Origin: Cladobotryum mycophilum
Lineage: Eukaryota; Ascomycota; Sordariomycetes; Hypocreales; Hypocreaceae
NCBI GenBank assembly: GCA_036429605.1
Contig: JAVFKD010000010.1
Coordinates: 434,001-498,000, forward strand
DNA: 64,000 nucleotides
Direction: 5' to 3'
A program made the position numbers and the translations under genes. Every line of letters starts with the position of its first letter. The first letter of the stretch is position 1. The notes beneath the pieces were generated by a model, which saw only the letters and a list, made by a program, of their open reading frames with translations, was not told where the DNA came from and made no database searches. Shown piece by piece: positions 45,021 to 57,750 of this stretch.

Positions 45021-47526
45021 GTTTTGGATGGATCTGCATAATGTACTCTGTAGTTTTGGGGGAGAAGCATGTGATTGATGTGTGGTGCGACGTTGCACGG
45101 TATGATTACAGCATGGGCGTAATGGAAAATTGAATCTGGGGCATGAATAGTGGAATGGAGAATAAGTGAAGATTCTAATCGCGATTGTGATGGTGATGGT
45201 GATTGTGGTTGTAATTGCGATGGTGGTTATGGTGGTGGTGGTGATGGTGTTATTGTACTAGGTTGAAAATGGTGATGTGATGTGTCGAGTATCGTTTAGT
45301 TTAGTTTTGGATCATCCCTTTTGCTGATCGCGATGATGATGATGATGATGATGTTTATCAGTACGACATGGAGTCTCAAGTTACATTGCATTGTATTGTC
45401 ATGTGGCTTGACATTTTTTGGAGGCGTTTTTTCGCTAGAGTTGGTGCAGCGTTAGTGTCCGGTGTGGTGGTTGATTAGTGCCTAGAGGTATTGGATAGCA
45501 CCTGTTTTTGGGTCTTGGTCGTGTCAATCGCTGCTGGTTTTGGGTGGCATGCAGGAGTTCGCGCAAGACTGCCGTTTTTCTCGGGGGGGGACTATTGGGG
45601 GCGTTTTTCAAGGTACTTGGGGTATTTGGAGTGGTAGCTCTGGAGAAGATGAGTCGAGATATAGCGCTGGAGTCGCTATAGTCACTGTAGTCGCTGTAGG
45701 TTTGATGGAGTGTGAGGGAGTTGGAGGGGATGGACAGCGCATTACAGGCTTCGTATTCAATGGATTGGATGGATGGGCATTATCTCTGGTAAGGAAAAAG
45801 GTATGAAAGGTACAAGGTAGGTAGGTAGGACTAAGATGGAATTGGGAAGGAGAGACAAAGAATATCCAGGGATCTCCACACGCACCTCGTGACTACAACG
45901 GATGGTGGGTGTGATGGATTGATTGCGTTGATTGAGTGATGGGCAGCAACATGTGTTTGATGGACATGGACTTTTTGACTGTTGGTGGACGGTTAGGAAA
46001 AAGTCAATTCAATTTCGACATACATACACACCCCCAGTTCCAAACGGTGTACACACACACACACACACACACACAGTGAATAGTGTGAATAGTCTGTCTG
46101 CCTGTAATTATAGAATGTATTAGCATGGCTCCATCAAATTTCCACTTTTTCATCATCTCCCCCTCCCCCTTGTTCCTTTTTATTTTTATTTTTTACACAC
46201 ACTCCACTCTCCTTTATGCTTCATCCCCCTTTTTGAAACAATTTATTCTTTTTGCTCTCTTTTATTCTCTCTTTTTGCTTCTTCTTACCGACTTGAGGCA
46301 CGGTACGAGAGAGTGTGAGTGAGTACGAGAAGGATACGGCCCATCTCGGTGAGAAAGACAAGAACAAGGCGGCATTGGGTCCAATTTTGATTCATCCTTT
46401 CATCGCTTGATACCCTTTTCGGGGCCTCCCTTTGTTGGTCTTGTCTCTCTCTCTCTGTAACCCAATCCCACTTGAATCGCACCCGCATATTCATTCGGTG
46501 GATCCCCCATCCATCCATCCACCATCATCCCCATCCACTACGACCATACGAGGGGGGCCACACACACACAAACACACCCCTGCTCATCTAATAGCCTTGC
46601 CTTGTTCTTTGTTTCCACCTCCCTCAAAAAGAGTCGCGTGCTATCCCATCTCTCTCTCCCCGAACGCATCCACTTCTCTCGTTTCGTTTTTCTTTCAGGG
46701 GACAAGTTCTTTTTTGTGCAAGGCATACTCCGTACATCCTCTGTAGGAAAATAAGCCAAGGTGAGTTTCATTGACCTTGAATTTGTTTCCTTTTTTCTTT
46801 TTCTTTTTTGCTGCTTCTCATTCTTCTGAACCCTTGAATAGTCTGGGGGACGGAATAAAAAAGAGAGAGAGAGAGAGAGACATGCATGTAACCCACAAGG
46901 CGCGCGAACAGACAGACTGACAGGACTGACTCTGTTTCTACCTCTAGGCATTATTATTAATAATAATAATAATAATCATCGTGCTTGTATCCTCTTGCCC
47001 TGTCCTTCCACTCGCTCGCTCGCTCGCTTGTTCTGTCCTTGTTTGTTTCGGAACCTCGGCTCTGCAAAGTCGCATTTCATTCCATTCCACTCTCAGGGTG
47101 AAGGAAGGGATCGCATTGGCCTGCCTTGCGCCTGGTCCCTCTCTTGTCTCTTGTCAGACACAAACATCTCTTACTCTTACTCTCACTCTCACCCTCACCT
47201 TCACTCTCACCCTCACTCATTCACCTGCTGCTCACTCACTCGCTACAACCCTCGACGCACAGGGAAAGGGAAAAGAGAAAGAGAGGCAACGGCAAAGGAG
47301 AGTCCATTCGTTTACTCTCCCAATTGCTGCTGTTATTTTTTGTGTGTGTTTTTCTTGATCTTGCAATCTCGTTTGCCATTACTTGTTACAACGACCAACA
47401 CACTTAATACTTTAATACCTCGTTTCGGTCATCGACTCGATTACTTTTTCTTCTTCTTCTTCTTTTTGTTGACGCGTTTATCCATTCGAATATCCGTCAA
47501 TTCTTTTTTTGTTAAAATTATAAATC
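45021..47526. other. Intergenic, 2.5 kb, long pyrimidine-rich leader of the CRH-type gene
   Basis: No gene is seen. It contains a GATGGT-type tract at 45181-45250, (GAT)n at 45329-45351, (AC)n at 46051-46074, a TAA tract at 46951-46976 and CACTCTC repeats around 47175-47220. ACGCGT lies at about 47474, some 50 bases before the start codon. A candidate 5' UTR intron is listed separately. Confidence 0.5.
46761..46947 (+). other. Candidate 5' UTR intron of the CRH-type gene
   Basis: A consensus donor AAG|GTGAGT at 46761 and a pyrimidine-rich acceptor ACCTCTAG ending at 46947 would define a 187-bp intron in the leader. Prediction by eye only; other pairings are possible. Confidence 0.3.
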
Positions 47527-49049
47527 ATGTTGCGATCTGTTGCGCTTGCTGCCCTCTTGGGCGCGAGCTCTGTTCTCGCCGTCAAGTGCTCTCTCGATAG
47601 CAAGTGTCCCCAGGATTCTCCCTGCTGCTCTCGTAAGTTGTCCCTCCGCCATCCATCCATCCAATTCTTATATACACATACAAGTCAAGCAATCTAACAT
47701 ACGCATCCAAAGAATATGGCGAATGTGGTGTTGGCGCTTACTGCCTCGGCGGCTGCGATCCCCGAATGTCCTTCTCCGTCGACGCCTGCGTTCCCGCCCC
47801 CGTTTGCAAGGACAAGAGCATGACCTTTACCGACACCAAGAGCATCATCGATATCAACAAGTACCTCGGCGACCCTAGCAAGGCCGATTGGGTGGCCCAG
47901 GGCGAACCCCTCACCTACAATGGCAACGTCCTCTTGACCATGCCCAAGGACAGCGTCGGTACCGTTCTGGCTTCCACCGAGTACATGTGGTACGGCAACG
48001 TCAAGGCCAAGTTCAAGACTGGCCGTGGCCGTGGTGTTGTCACCGCCTTCATTCTGCTCTCCGACGTCAAGGATGAGATTGACTACGAATTTGTCGGTGT
48101 CGACCTCCAAACTGCTCAGACCAACTACTACTTCCAGGGAATTCCCAACTGTAAGTCACTCCACATCATATCATATCTCCTGTTCCCCCAAAAGTCCACA
48201 TGTAGATGCTAATTCTTTGCAATAGACCACAACTCGGGCAACATTTCTAGCATCTCAGACAGCTTCAGCAACTACCACGAGTACGAAATCCAATGGACCC
48301 CCGATCAGATCAAGTGGCTCATCGATGGCCAAGTCGGTCGAACCGTCAACCGCAAGGATACCTGGAACGCCACCGCCAACCGCTGGGAATACCCTCAGAC
48401 CCCTGCCCGTGTCCAACTCTCCATCTGGCCCGGTGGTGCCCCCAGCAATGCCAAGGGAACTATCGACTGGGCCGGCGGTGTCATTGACTGGGACTCTGAC
48501 GATATCAAGAAGGCCGGCTATTACTACGCCACCTTCCAGTCGGTTGATATCCAGTGCTACAAGACAACGAGCCCTCCCGGAACTAACAGCGGCAAGAGCT
48601 ACACTTATAGCGGCGCTGGAGGCACCAACGATACTGTCATCAACGGCAACAAGGACACCATCATTGCATCCTTTGAGGCTACTGGACTTGACCCCGAGGC
48701 CGGCAAGCAGGAAGAGTCTTCTGCATCTTCCTCTGCTGCTGCCCCCAAGAAGACCCAGGCTCAGATCCCCGGTGGCGGCAATGGCGCTTCTGGCAACGAC
48801 CACAGCAGTGACTCTGGCAACAACAAGGGCTCTGGCGGTGGCAACAGTGTTCCTGGTGGTAGCAGCGGCTCCAGCGGCTCCAACGGTGGCGGCAGCAGCG
48901 GCGGCGACTCCAACTGCGATAGCAGCAGCTTCAACCAGAACTGTGGCAGCAATGGCAACAATGGCGGCGGGAAGAAGAACGCGGGCTCTAGGACGGGTGC
49001 CAGCGCCTTGGCTGTTGTTATTGCTGGTGTTGCCCTGTATCTGCTGTAA
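47527..49049 (+). CDS. GPI-anchored GH16 cell-wall transglycosylase, CRH2/UTR2 type
   Basis: Three exons, 47527-47632, 47713-48150 and 48226-49049, give 455 residues. An 18-residue signal peptide ends SSVLA. A small Cys-rich chitin-binding-like module (CBM18 pattern KCPQDSPCC, then QYGECG and YCLGGC) is completed by splicing. The GH16 catalytic core carries DEIDYEFVG, with catalytic Glu157, Asp159 and Glu161 of the ExDxE motif, and later IQWTPDQIKWLIDG and QLSIWPGG. Residues of about 330-430 are Ser/Gly/Asn-rich, and a hydrophobic tail (ALAVVIAGVALYLL) signals GPI anchoring. CRH enzymes cross-link chitin to beta-glucan in the wall. The CBM18-like module points to the CRH2/UTR2 branch rather than CRH1. 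Confidence 0.93.
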
Positions 49050-50830
49050 TTTGCACAGTACAACGTCGTTTGGATGCCTGGAGTTTTTTGTTGTTTACGT
49101 CGTATGCATAGCAGAAGTATGGTAAGCCTTTGGGAACTCGTTTCAACACGTGCTACGATGATGGAGGCAAATGGCTCCCTTTTTTGTTCTTGGCTTCTAG
49201 GCTATCGGATCATCATCGTTTTGGGAAGAAAGCACACTGTATCTAAGTGGGACAGCTCCTCTGACTGTATTTATGGGGCGAAGAAGTTGGTCTTTTTACC
49301 ATGTTGAGAAGGATTGCTTTGGAGTGAAGGGGTAATGACCTGTGGTCAGTCGTTCTTTGAATTGAGATTCCCCGATGGAAGAGTTTTGAGTTGCCCTTGA
49401 GGCTGAATTAATATTATGCGTGCCAGTATTTTTTGAGTCTTATGTGATGTGGATGTGATAGGGAGTAAGCTGAGCTGTAGCTGTCTTATTATTAACTATC
49501 TACACAAGGATAGAGATTGTAGATCATGAATTGCGTGATGATGAGGTATAGAGGGAGGAATTATGGAAATTAAGATTTCGGGAGTTTGCTCTCATGCACT
49601 GTTTTTTTACTTTTATTTATTTTTATAATTCTTTCTTTAAAAAGCGGACATGTGGTCGTTATAGGCTTATCTTTGTCAGGACCATCACTCTTGGAGCTTG
49701 TATTTGATGGTTTGGACTATTATAGGCAAACCCCTTTTACTTGGGAGGGTCTTTTTTTTTTAAACCAGATGTTACGGGTTGGAAGGTAGATAGAGTTCAT
49801 CTGCCTGGGTTGATATTTTGGTGGGTGTGATGGTGTGTAGGATGGTTCACGGCTTCATCATCATCGGCCTTGTTCCAAAACTCATGTCCGATAGCCTTTC
49901 TCGATCTTTCCCAGTTGACCCTGCTCTTGGAATACAACTCTCAAAGCAAGGGTGCCTTCTTAGACTTGAGAATTAGGGTTCTTTTTGTATACTCGGTGTG
50001 GTGGGAAAGTGTTACATGTTTGAGTTTGATGTTCAACAAACTTGCTTACTCCGGGGGAGGAAATGCTGAGATGGGGCACAATGGTAGTCGGACTCTAAGT
50101 ACACCTTGGTATTTGTAAAAGTGTTTGCGATATGTCTGTTGAATGACTTGCAAGTATTGTAGAGCTTTCTCACTGGAGAGGTATTAGGCGGATAAGTTGA
50201 TAAGTCGGTATGGACCTTGCGAATATTGTGTAAGACTTCCAGGTATTCACCTTGACATACAGGGTTAGTAACATGCATAGAGTTTATGAACAGCGAGAAG
50301 ACAAGAAGAAGAAAAGCACAATGCCGTACGGACAGGTACTGACATATCTCGTATGCACTTAGCCTGGCTGCCACCTCACCCCCACGTGCACGGGACGGAC
50401 CTCTCGCATCCGAGCACTTGGACATGCCACGCCAAGATCAGGGAGTTGGTGATTTAGTAATAAAAAAACGAAAAGAGAAAAGAAAAGAGAGGCTGATGAT
50501 CGTGTGAGGACTGTTGTGTGAAACAAAACCCCCTTGGGTTTGTCCAGACCTTGGTTTGGTCAGTGAAGCCCGTCAGTAAGGAATGAACGAGTGGGTAATA
50601 TAGATGCTGAGAGTATTTGCCAAGAAAGACATCACCGGGGATCAAACCTGTTTTTCTGATTACACTTGGGATCTTGATTGCGATGAAGAGAGATGCTCTG
50701 TGTAGGGGCGGGCGGGATGGTGAGTATATTAAGGACTTGGAAGCTCGCTTTCTTCACTTCTATTCCTCATCCTCCACTCTCATCCATCTTTGCAACTTCA
50801 AGGCCCATCCTGTTTCACCGTGTTTCCATC
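49050..50830. other. Intergenic, 1.8 kb
   Basis: 3' flank of the CRH-type gene and promoter of the first secreted protein gene. AT-rich with T-runs near 49620 and 49750. A CACGTG lies near 50383, and GGGGCGGGCGGG stands just before the TATA-like box at 50725. No gene is seen. Confidence 0.5.
50725..50732 (+). promoter_or_regulatory. TATA-like box (TATATTAA) of the first secreted protein gene
   Basis: It sits 106 bases upstream of the ATG and is followed by a C/T-rich leader. The paralog at 52887 has a TATATAAA at a comparable distance, which suggests a shared, inducible promoter type. Confidence 0.5.
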
Positions 50831-51399
50831 ATGCGTTCCACCGACCTTATTGCTGTCCTCGCCGCATTCCTCCCAGCTGCCCTCGCGAGCTGTGACCTTG
50901 GCACCTTGAAAGGAGGAATCAGAAACGGCAAGCAAAACGTAACCACATTCCGGGACTGTGAATGGTCCGCCTGCACCCAGGAGAAGAAAAAACTCGGCGT
51001 CAAGGACGAACGCGGCAGGACTATTGTCGAGGTAACCAGCCGGACTGAATACCCCCACTACTGCATCAAGAGCTACAATTCTTTTCTGAATGTGGATCAG
51101 TGGGAAGATGATTATGGCCCCGAGTACTTGGCGATGAAGCCGAGCAAATTCCCACAGTGCTGCCCGGAATATGGGAGTGACTGCGGGAGATTCAAAGATG
51201 TTGAGAAGGGCTACGTCAAGTATCTGACATGCGCAAATGTTACGTGAGTGAATTTACCCTGGCATGCCTACTAGCTGCCTTTACCTAAAAGTCAGAGGCC
51301 CTAATATACTCACACGTCTTTCCATTTAGCTTAGAATATACGTGTAAAATGAGCCCGGGCTTGGGTCTGTTGGGAAATTCATGCAACCTGCCGAAATGA
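50831..51399 (+). CDS. Small secreted cysteine-rich protein 1 of a tandem pair
   Basis: Two exons, 50831-51243 and 51330-51399 (GTGAGT donor, TTTAG acceptor), give 160 residues. A signal peptide of about 19 residues (ending PAALA) precedes a mature protein starting SCDLGT. It has ten cysteines, eight of which align with its neighbour at 52887: CDLGT, RDCEWSACT, HYC, CCPEYGSDC and KYLTCANVT. The second exon adds two more (YTCK, NSCN), keeping the count even, as expected for disulphides. No enzymatic motif or known effector fold is recognised. It is probably extracellular, an effector-like, antimicrobial or wall-associated protein; this is inference. Without the intron it would stop just after CANVT. 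Confidence 0.75.
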
Positions 51400-52886
51400 G
51401 TTTTGGTTCTGCTGTAGTGGGCCCTCATTCGTGGGCTCTTGAGAATTCATTTGTGAAGGAAACGATGTATGGCATACGTTTGGGGATTGAACTGGCGTGC
51501 TTGAGGCTCAAAACGGGCTTCGTATGGGTGGGGAGATATAAAGAAGGGGGGGGGGGGGAAGGAAAGTGAGATAGGTTACGCATTCGTGTTTTGGCTACGG
51601 CATTAGAAACTAATCATACTTGGTAGAAAACGGTCCGAAGATCAATACAAGAACTTGGATCGAGTTTATGCTTGAGAAACCGAGTGACAGTGTGCAAGTT
51701 TTTGGGTGTAGGTGGGAATCATGGTCTTTTGGGACTTGTTGGGACTTGATGGGATAATTAACTTGGTTTCCGATGAGGGCTGGCGTGATGTGACTAGCAA
51801 ATTATTGAAAGTGCCTTTTAAGTTTACTTAGTTTGACATTCTGTGATAAAGACTTGGGCATTTAGACGAATGATGCCGCATCTCCCACCATTGTGCCCTG
51901 TTATATTACTCTGAAGGGTCTTTTCTTTCTTTCTTTCTTTCTTTCTTTTTTTCTGTTGGAAAAGTGCCAGGTCTTGGCCCCCTTTCTATTGACTATTTAC
52001 TATATTAACCTGGACGATGTGGCTATTATGAGGGTGGTGGTGGCTTGTTTTTGGTCACTAGCTCTATCGAGAGCAAGAGTTAAGTGAACAATTTACACAT
52101 GTGTACTTGTCGTCCCTGTTGCAAAATTAATAGCAATGGACTGAAGTGCATGTAGAACTTTGATGGAGTCGTGTTCGGTGGACGTGTACATAGGTATAGA
52201 CATCTGCGTGTGTGTGTGTGTGTGTGTGTCGTGCAGGAGAAAGAAACATCGCACTAGAGCTTATCACAAACTGAAAGATGGGTAATACATGATGGTTTAT
52301 TATAAAAAGAACCAGAGTTTTGAAGGGATGTAAAGGTAAATGGTTCGGATGGAGAGCAATGATGTTTTCGTTTTGTGATAGGGGTAGGCGGTAGACTTTG
52401 ATCCTGAATATCATAAACCCTATCATATTATATAATAAGATGCAGTGACAGTACCAAGGCAGAACCTACCTCTCAGATAGAGTACCCGTAAAATAAAATT
52501 AAAGTCATAAGCTTCTGTATAAATTATAGCCTCATGTCAGAAACTTTCAACTATATTGCCCCCAAAGTCAAGAGTCGCTAGCAGTCAAACCAGGCTCAAC
52601 CTAAACCAAGATATACTTCTCTGAGTGACACATTCGCCGCTTGTCACGCAAAATATGACCAGTGAAGAAAGTTTTTGGGATGAAAAAAAGCCAAAAAATC
52701 TTTGGAACCTAAAGGACCTCTAGAGATGGGATGGGGAGAGAGGTATATAAAGGTCAAGGGGCGCGCTCATCTTGTCATTCTCATTTTCATCCTATCAACA
52801 ACAACAATCATTCACTCACTCACTCACTCAACTTCTACAACTTCAAGTTTCTTATCCATTCAAACAAGCAAACAACATCTTAAAGG
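51400..52886. other. Intergenic, 1.5 kb, between the tandem secreted protein genes
   Basis: No gene is seen. Contains a G13 run at 51546-51558, (TTTC)n at 51922-51946 and (TG)n at 52207-52229. A TATA box and A/C-rich leader precede the second gene. Confidence 0.5.
52744..52751 (+). promoter_or_regulatory. TATA box (TATATAAA) of the second secreted protein gene
   Basis: It lies 143 bases upstream of the ATG, followed by a C/A/T-rich leader with ACTC repeats. This position is normal for a fungal TATA-driven gene. Confidence 0.6.
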
Positions 52887-53436
52887 ATGCATCTCTCTAC
52901 TATTTTCGCTGTCCTGGTAGCCCTTCCAGCTGCTCTAGCAAACTGCGACCTCGGCACCCGCTGGGGCCCACCCCGAGCCGGCCAACGAAACGGGACCGAG
53001 CACAGGGACTGCCAGTGGTCGCGCTGCACCCGGGAAGCGAAGCAGGTCGGCGACAGGGACGATCAAGGCCGGTTCATCTCCGCGAGGGCCTCTCCCATGA
53101 GGAACACGCACTACTGCGTCAGGGAGAAGGACCGGAAGAACAACAAGTATAAGTGGGTGGATGGCCCGGGGAGGTGGGGGAATATGCGCAAGAGCCATTT
53201 CGGGGAGTGCTGCGCTGAATACGGGGCTGATTGCCAGCAGATTGGTAATACTGAGTATCCCATCTTCAAGTACTTGACTTGTGCCAACGTAACGTGAGTT
53301 TGGATCTACCCCTAACCAGCATTGCCTTTTTTTTTTTTTTTTTTTGGTTCTCTTAGAGAGGCGACGGACAAGTATACTGACGTTTAATCCATCTAGGCGT
53401 ACAACATACGATACTGGACTTGGACTGGATCATTAA
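52887..53436 (+). CDS. Small secreted cysteine-rich protein 2 of a tandem pair
   Basis: Exon 1 is 52887-53293. Exon 2 is most likely 53397-53436, giving 148 residues. A signal peptide of 18 residues (ending PAALA) precedes NCDLGT. Eight cysteines match its paralog at 50831: CDLGT, RDCQWSRCT, HYC, CCAEYGADC and KYLTCANVT. The donor GTGAGT follows CANV in both genes. Two acceptors are possible: 53396 (context CCATCTAG, like the paralog's CCATTTAG, giving a GLGL-containing tail also seen in the paralog) and 53356 (after a long T-run, giving EATDKYTDV). I prefer the first on paralog comparison; a transcript would decide. Function unknown; probably an extracellular effector-like protein. Confidence 0.75.
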
Positions 53437-56400
53437 GTCATCTTGGCGTTGGAATGCCTATCCACCCCGGACTGGATCTTTGGATCGACTTGTGTTGGGC
53501 TCTCCCGTTCGGGGTTTTGGTGTTGTATGTGAGGAGGCAGAGGGGGATTGAGGCTCGAAAAAGAACTTGTGTGGGAAAGGGGTGGAGGAAAATGAGGAAT
53601 TTATGCATATCGTGTCTTGGATATGGTGGTAAAAGCAAGCTAGCTATTCGACGGAAAATGGAATGAAGACGCCTCCATGAAATTGCATTGCAGTGATATT
53701 CAAGAGCCGAGTAACAGTGTTAATTTACGTAGGCGATACTGGATGTGCTGGGTTTCCTTCGACACCTCTTACAGGAGTGACTGGACCAAGCTGCTCAGGT
53801 TCTTCGATCTAGTCACCCAAGACTCTGTGAGACTATTCACAACCTTTAAAATTTCTCTGACTAAGATGATCAGAAAAGTAAAAGGAAAGAAGAAAGCTTG
53901 CCATGCAAGTATATTAAGCTCCTGAATGCCCCCCTTCACCATTTGCCTCTTCTATCTAGAGTCATACCCCCTGAACTGACAACCAGTTCACAGCTATAAA
54001 TCCCACCAATGACTGTGGATTCTTCTACGAAGAAAACTATTCCCGTATATAACAAACCCTCATCTTGATGCATTTGAACACTAGAATAAACTGAGGTCTC
54101 CACGAAATTTCTTTTCGTAATATTGAGATGTCGGAGGCTCAGACAACTGCTTTTCCCCTCTACGCGAGCCTCCCGCTCGTAATTTTCTCCGCCAAAGCTA
54201 CTGAAAAGAGGGAGGAAAAGCAAGAATATAATCATATACTCATAGATTCTGAGACAAATATATTATGATTCATCCGACGTCTCTTCTAGCTCGACAAAGC
54301 TGGATGATGAATTATAGGTCTAGTGGTATATGTTTCGAGACTCGAAAGTCAGATACCCTGAATCACCTTCATCATTCAGCCTTCTACATCGCCCAATGTC
54401 TTTCTCTTATTATAAATGAGCCCAAAAAGCTAGTCATAGTCTTATCAATTTTATTTCTGTCGTTGCCTGCATCGCAGCCCTGCTCGCGGGCTGAGATCCT
54501 TGAACGCTTGTTTACATGGAATATGACATCAAGATTATGATTCAACATCGCGACTACAAATGATCTAGTGCACCAAAGAAATACAAGACAGCAGAACGAG
54601 GAAGAATTATGGTAGAATATTTGCTATGCAGATAGGTAGGCTGCAACACCTCTACTATTCAAGGAGGCTTGCGTAGACGGATCAACTGGGTGGCTCGGTC
54701 GGAACGAACCCATTATATGCTTGCCAAGAGAAGGTGGTATCCTAGTTTGATGGGTCGAGTGAATTTGTTGCTGTGACGTATTCAAGAGTGAGTGTGGGTG
54801 CTTCTATGACATGACAAAAGCTCTGTCAAAAAACTTGTAGTATCGCCATTCTACGCCAACCTTACCTAACCTTGGGGAAAGATATTTAATGATCATCAAA
54901 TTCCTCATTTTCCGATTTTGTGGTCGCGCTTTGGAAAGTGTTAAACTGTTCATGACAATTAATCACGTAAAATTGGGAGTTGTTCATGGATAGTTGATGC
55001 GAACGGCATGTCAAACGTGAGGTAGACTCAAGACTGTATATTTAGATCTGGCAGGGCTTGTTGTGCCACAAGGCAAACGGACTTGATACGTTCACACCTT
55101 AACATGGGTCACAGTATTAGAGTAGTCATAATAATGGGTCAAGTCTGGTAGTTTGGAGTGAAGCGGACGTTCAAGTGCCGTGTTGGTTGGATGGTTTGGT
55201 GTATCCGGCTTGGCTTTCTATGTGGCAAGGCTTTCGGGATTTAGTGAACGGACAAGGTTGGCTCACCTTACAACCTAGAGAGTTGCATGAAAATTCTGCG
55301 GACCTAGAACCTGGGCATGGGTTGGTTCTGAATTGTCATTGTGATACAGACAGTGATAATGCGTCATCGAGCATGATGGTGCAGACAGCTTCGTGTTGGT
55401 TGCTCGAGAAGAGTAGGCTATTTTAAGCAAGTGCCGTGACACGCTGGATTACATGGACTAGCCAGACGTTACGTTGTTGGTTGAAGGCGATGGAAGCAAA
55501 GGCGTGTGAAGCGTAGTGAACTATGAAATTAGCCTCACCTTCATTCCAACGGTAGCATAAATCAAGGGTAGCTCTAATAAAGTGACACTATGGACTGCGG
55601 CCCCAACGATGCTTCACAAGGGCTTCACAAGGTAGACGTAAGGTATCTACACATGATGCATGTTGGTCGCAGGCATCGTATCCAATCTTTGACCCGCCAG
55701 ATATTGCGCCGGCCGCGTGGCAAGGCTGTATATCCCCAACGGGTTTCACGGGATGGCAGTGGATGGACGAGGGCGAGCCACGTGCGAATGTTGCGTATTC
55801 GGAAGGCCGGGAGGAGAAACCGAGTTAAACGATGATCTGCGGGTATGAATGAGGGACGGAGGAAAGGAGGGGTATTGGGTGTTTGTGCTTGTTGGTTGAG
55901 GGTTTCGTTGTGGTGCTGCTGTTGGGTGAGGAGGTGAGGAGGGTGGGGGTTACATAAATTGTTTTCGCTCTGAGATGCAGCCGGTGAATGGAGGTTCATT
56001 CGGAGGGATTGGAGGTGCTATATTGGATGTCACACTGACGAGACAATCCGGTTTGATGTGGAGGAGATATCTATCAACTATAATGGCGTCGGCAGTTGTG
56101 AGGACTATCGAGGACAGGCATTCATGGATGCTATCGAGTGCACAATAATAGAGCTTCTGAAGGATGAACTCTAGGCAAGCCATCGCTGGCTACTTTTTGT
56201 TGTGCGGACTGCGGTATGCATGGGGATCGGCAGAAAGAAAAAAACCAAAACTGAGCTATGATGACCAATGCATCGTTAGAACGGGCTGTTGGATGCGAAT
56301 CACTATACAATACATACGCAGCCCAACAGTCATACCACCAAAGTATCAGCCAAACAGCACAGTAGGAAATGGCACAGACGGAACTCCGGCACCGTGCAGG

Positions 56401-57750
56401 TTGCACTGGACGCCTTGCAAACTCTGAAACATGCTTAAGTTGAGGAGCCGTAGGATTCCAAGCTGATGATTGAGTGGTATTTTGAGGAGAGTGTCGGAGG
56501 GAGAGAGAGACTGAGAGTAGGGCCAACAGCTAAAGGATCCGGTACTAGGCGGAAGTTGTTTTGGTGATGGATCCACTTTGTGTGCTGCGAGGGGAGAGCC
56601 GTATGGAGGAGACTGTGCGGGAGTGGGATTGAGTGACAGTGAGAGTGTCAGAGGTTGATAGGGTGTGTGTGCGTCGTGCGTGTGTAAGTGGGCTGCAGGG
56701 GTGACGGTGATGAGGGGGAAAAACGTGGCTGAGGGGAACGGAATGAATCAAAAGATGGATTCAAACGTGACGATTAGCATGACATGCGTATGTGTCTTTC
56801 ATTCATGGGACAGTGTTTTGAAGCGAGAGTAGAAGACAACGAGAACGAGGTAGAAAGATGTTCGTACATCCATGACAAAAAGCCACAATCAAATCGGAAC
56901 AACAGTCAAGGCCGCCCTGTTAGAGTCAAGCTCGTGCCTCGACCAGTCGCTTCATCGTGTGCATCTTCGCTCGTTCGTTTCGTGGCTGCAGCGCTAGAAC
57001 GAGCGAGGGGCACAGGGGTGTGTGGTCGTTGTTCAGGAAGGATTTTCGCGGCGACGAGATTCGATCCATCTGCTGCAATGGCGCGAAGACGCGAGGCGAC
57101 CTAAAGGGCGAGGAGGGCACCTGTGTACTTTGTTTTTGTTAAGGCTTTGTATGCATCGTATATGCGAGACGGTAAGATATGGGTCGTACTCCCGGGCCAA
57201 CATGGAATACCACCTCGACACCACCCAGGAAGCTCAAGCCATGGCCCAAAGCTTTTCAGCCAAAGGAACCTTGACATGCCTTGTCTCTCTCTCAGAGCGA
57301 ATCCTTGTGTCTCCACTCCCCCGCTCTTCGTTGGTCGGCATCTGGCTGTTGGGCGGGCTGCATTCAAGGGCGAAGATGCTGTCAATCAAATCAGTCCGAT
57401 GGGCGACGGAAGAGCCATGACCAAAGAGATAAAAGGACTGGGATCGCCGTCAATGAAAGGAAGTTTCTCATCATCAACATCATCATCATCATCATCATCA
57501 TTAACATAAGCATTCAATTCAAACATCCTTTCACATCCTTTTTAAACAGCCAAGCCAACAAACAGTTTCGGTTCAATACTTGTTTGCTCAGTACATCATC
57601 AACACCATCACCACTTACACAAAGCTCATCTAACTATATTTAAACCCACCATCACCACCTCGACTGAGTCTACCCTTTTTTAGCCTCAGCCCTCTGCAGC
57701 AACTCTCATCTCAACCAAAACACATTCATCACACTCCAACCAACATCAAA
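53437..57750. other. Gene-poor stretch, 4.3 kb
   Basis: No gene that I can support. Frames of up to about 130 codons occur on both strands, but they overlap, lack family motifs and have no consistent splice continuation. Contains CACGTG near 55778 and a CAT tract at 57467-57502. A TATATTTAA box near 57635 stands about 110 bases before the NmrA-like gene. No obvious transposon remnant is seen. Confidence 0.45.

Noticed and set aside
48325..49125. 266-codon frame overlapping the CRH-type gene
   Set aside because: An alternate-frame shadow of the third exon, whose GH16 and GPI features are clear in the other frame.
50033..50425. 130-codon minus-strand frame upstream of the secreted protein genes
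   Set aside because: It has a hydrophobic stretch in the middle but no N-terminal signal peptide and no family match; it overlaps presumed promoter sequence.
53437..57750. Possible transposon remnant in the 4.3-kb gap
   Set aside because: No terminal repeats, transposase or reverse-transcriptase motifs, and no strong AT bias of the kind left by repeat-induced point mutation.
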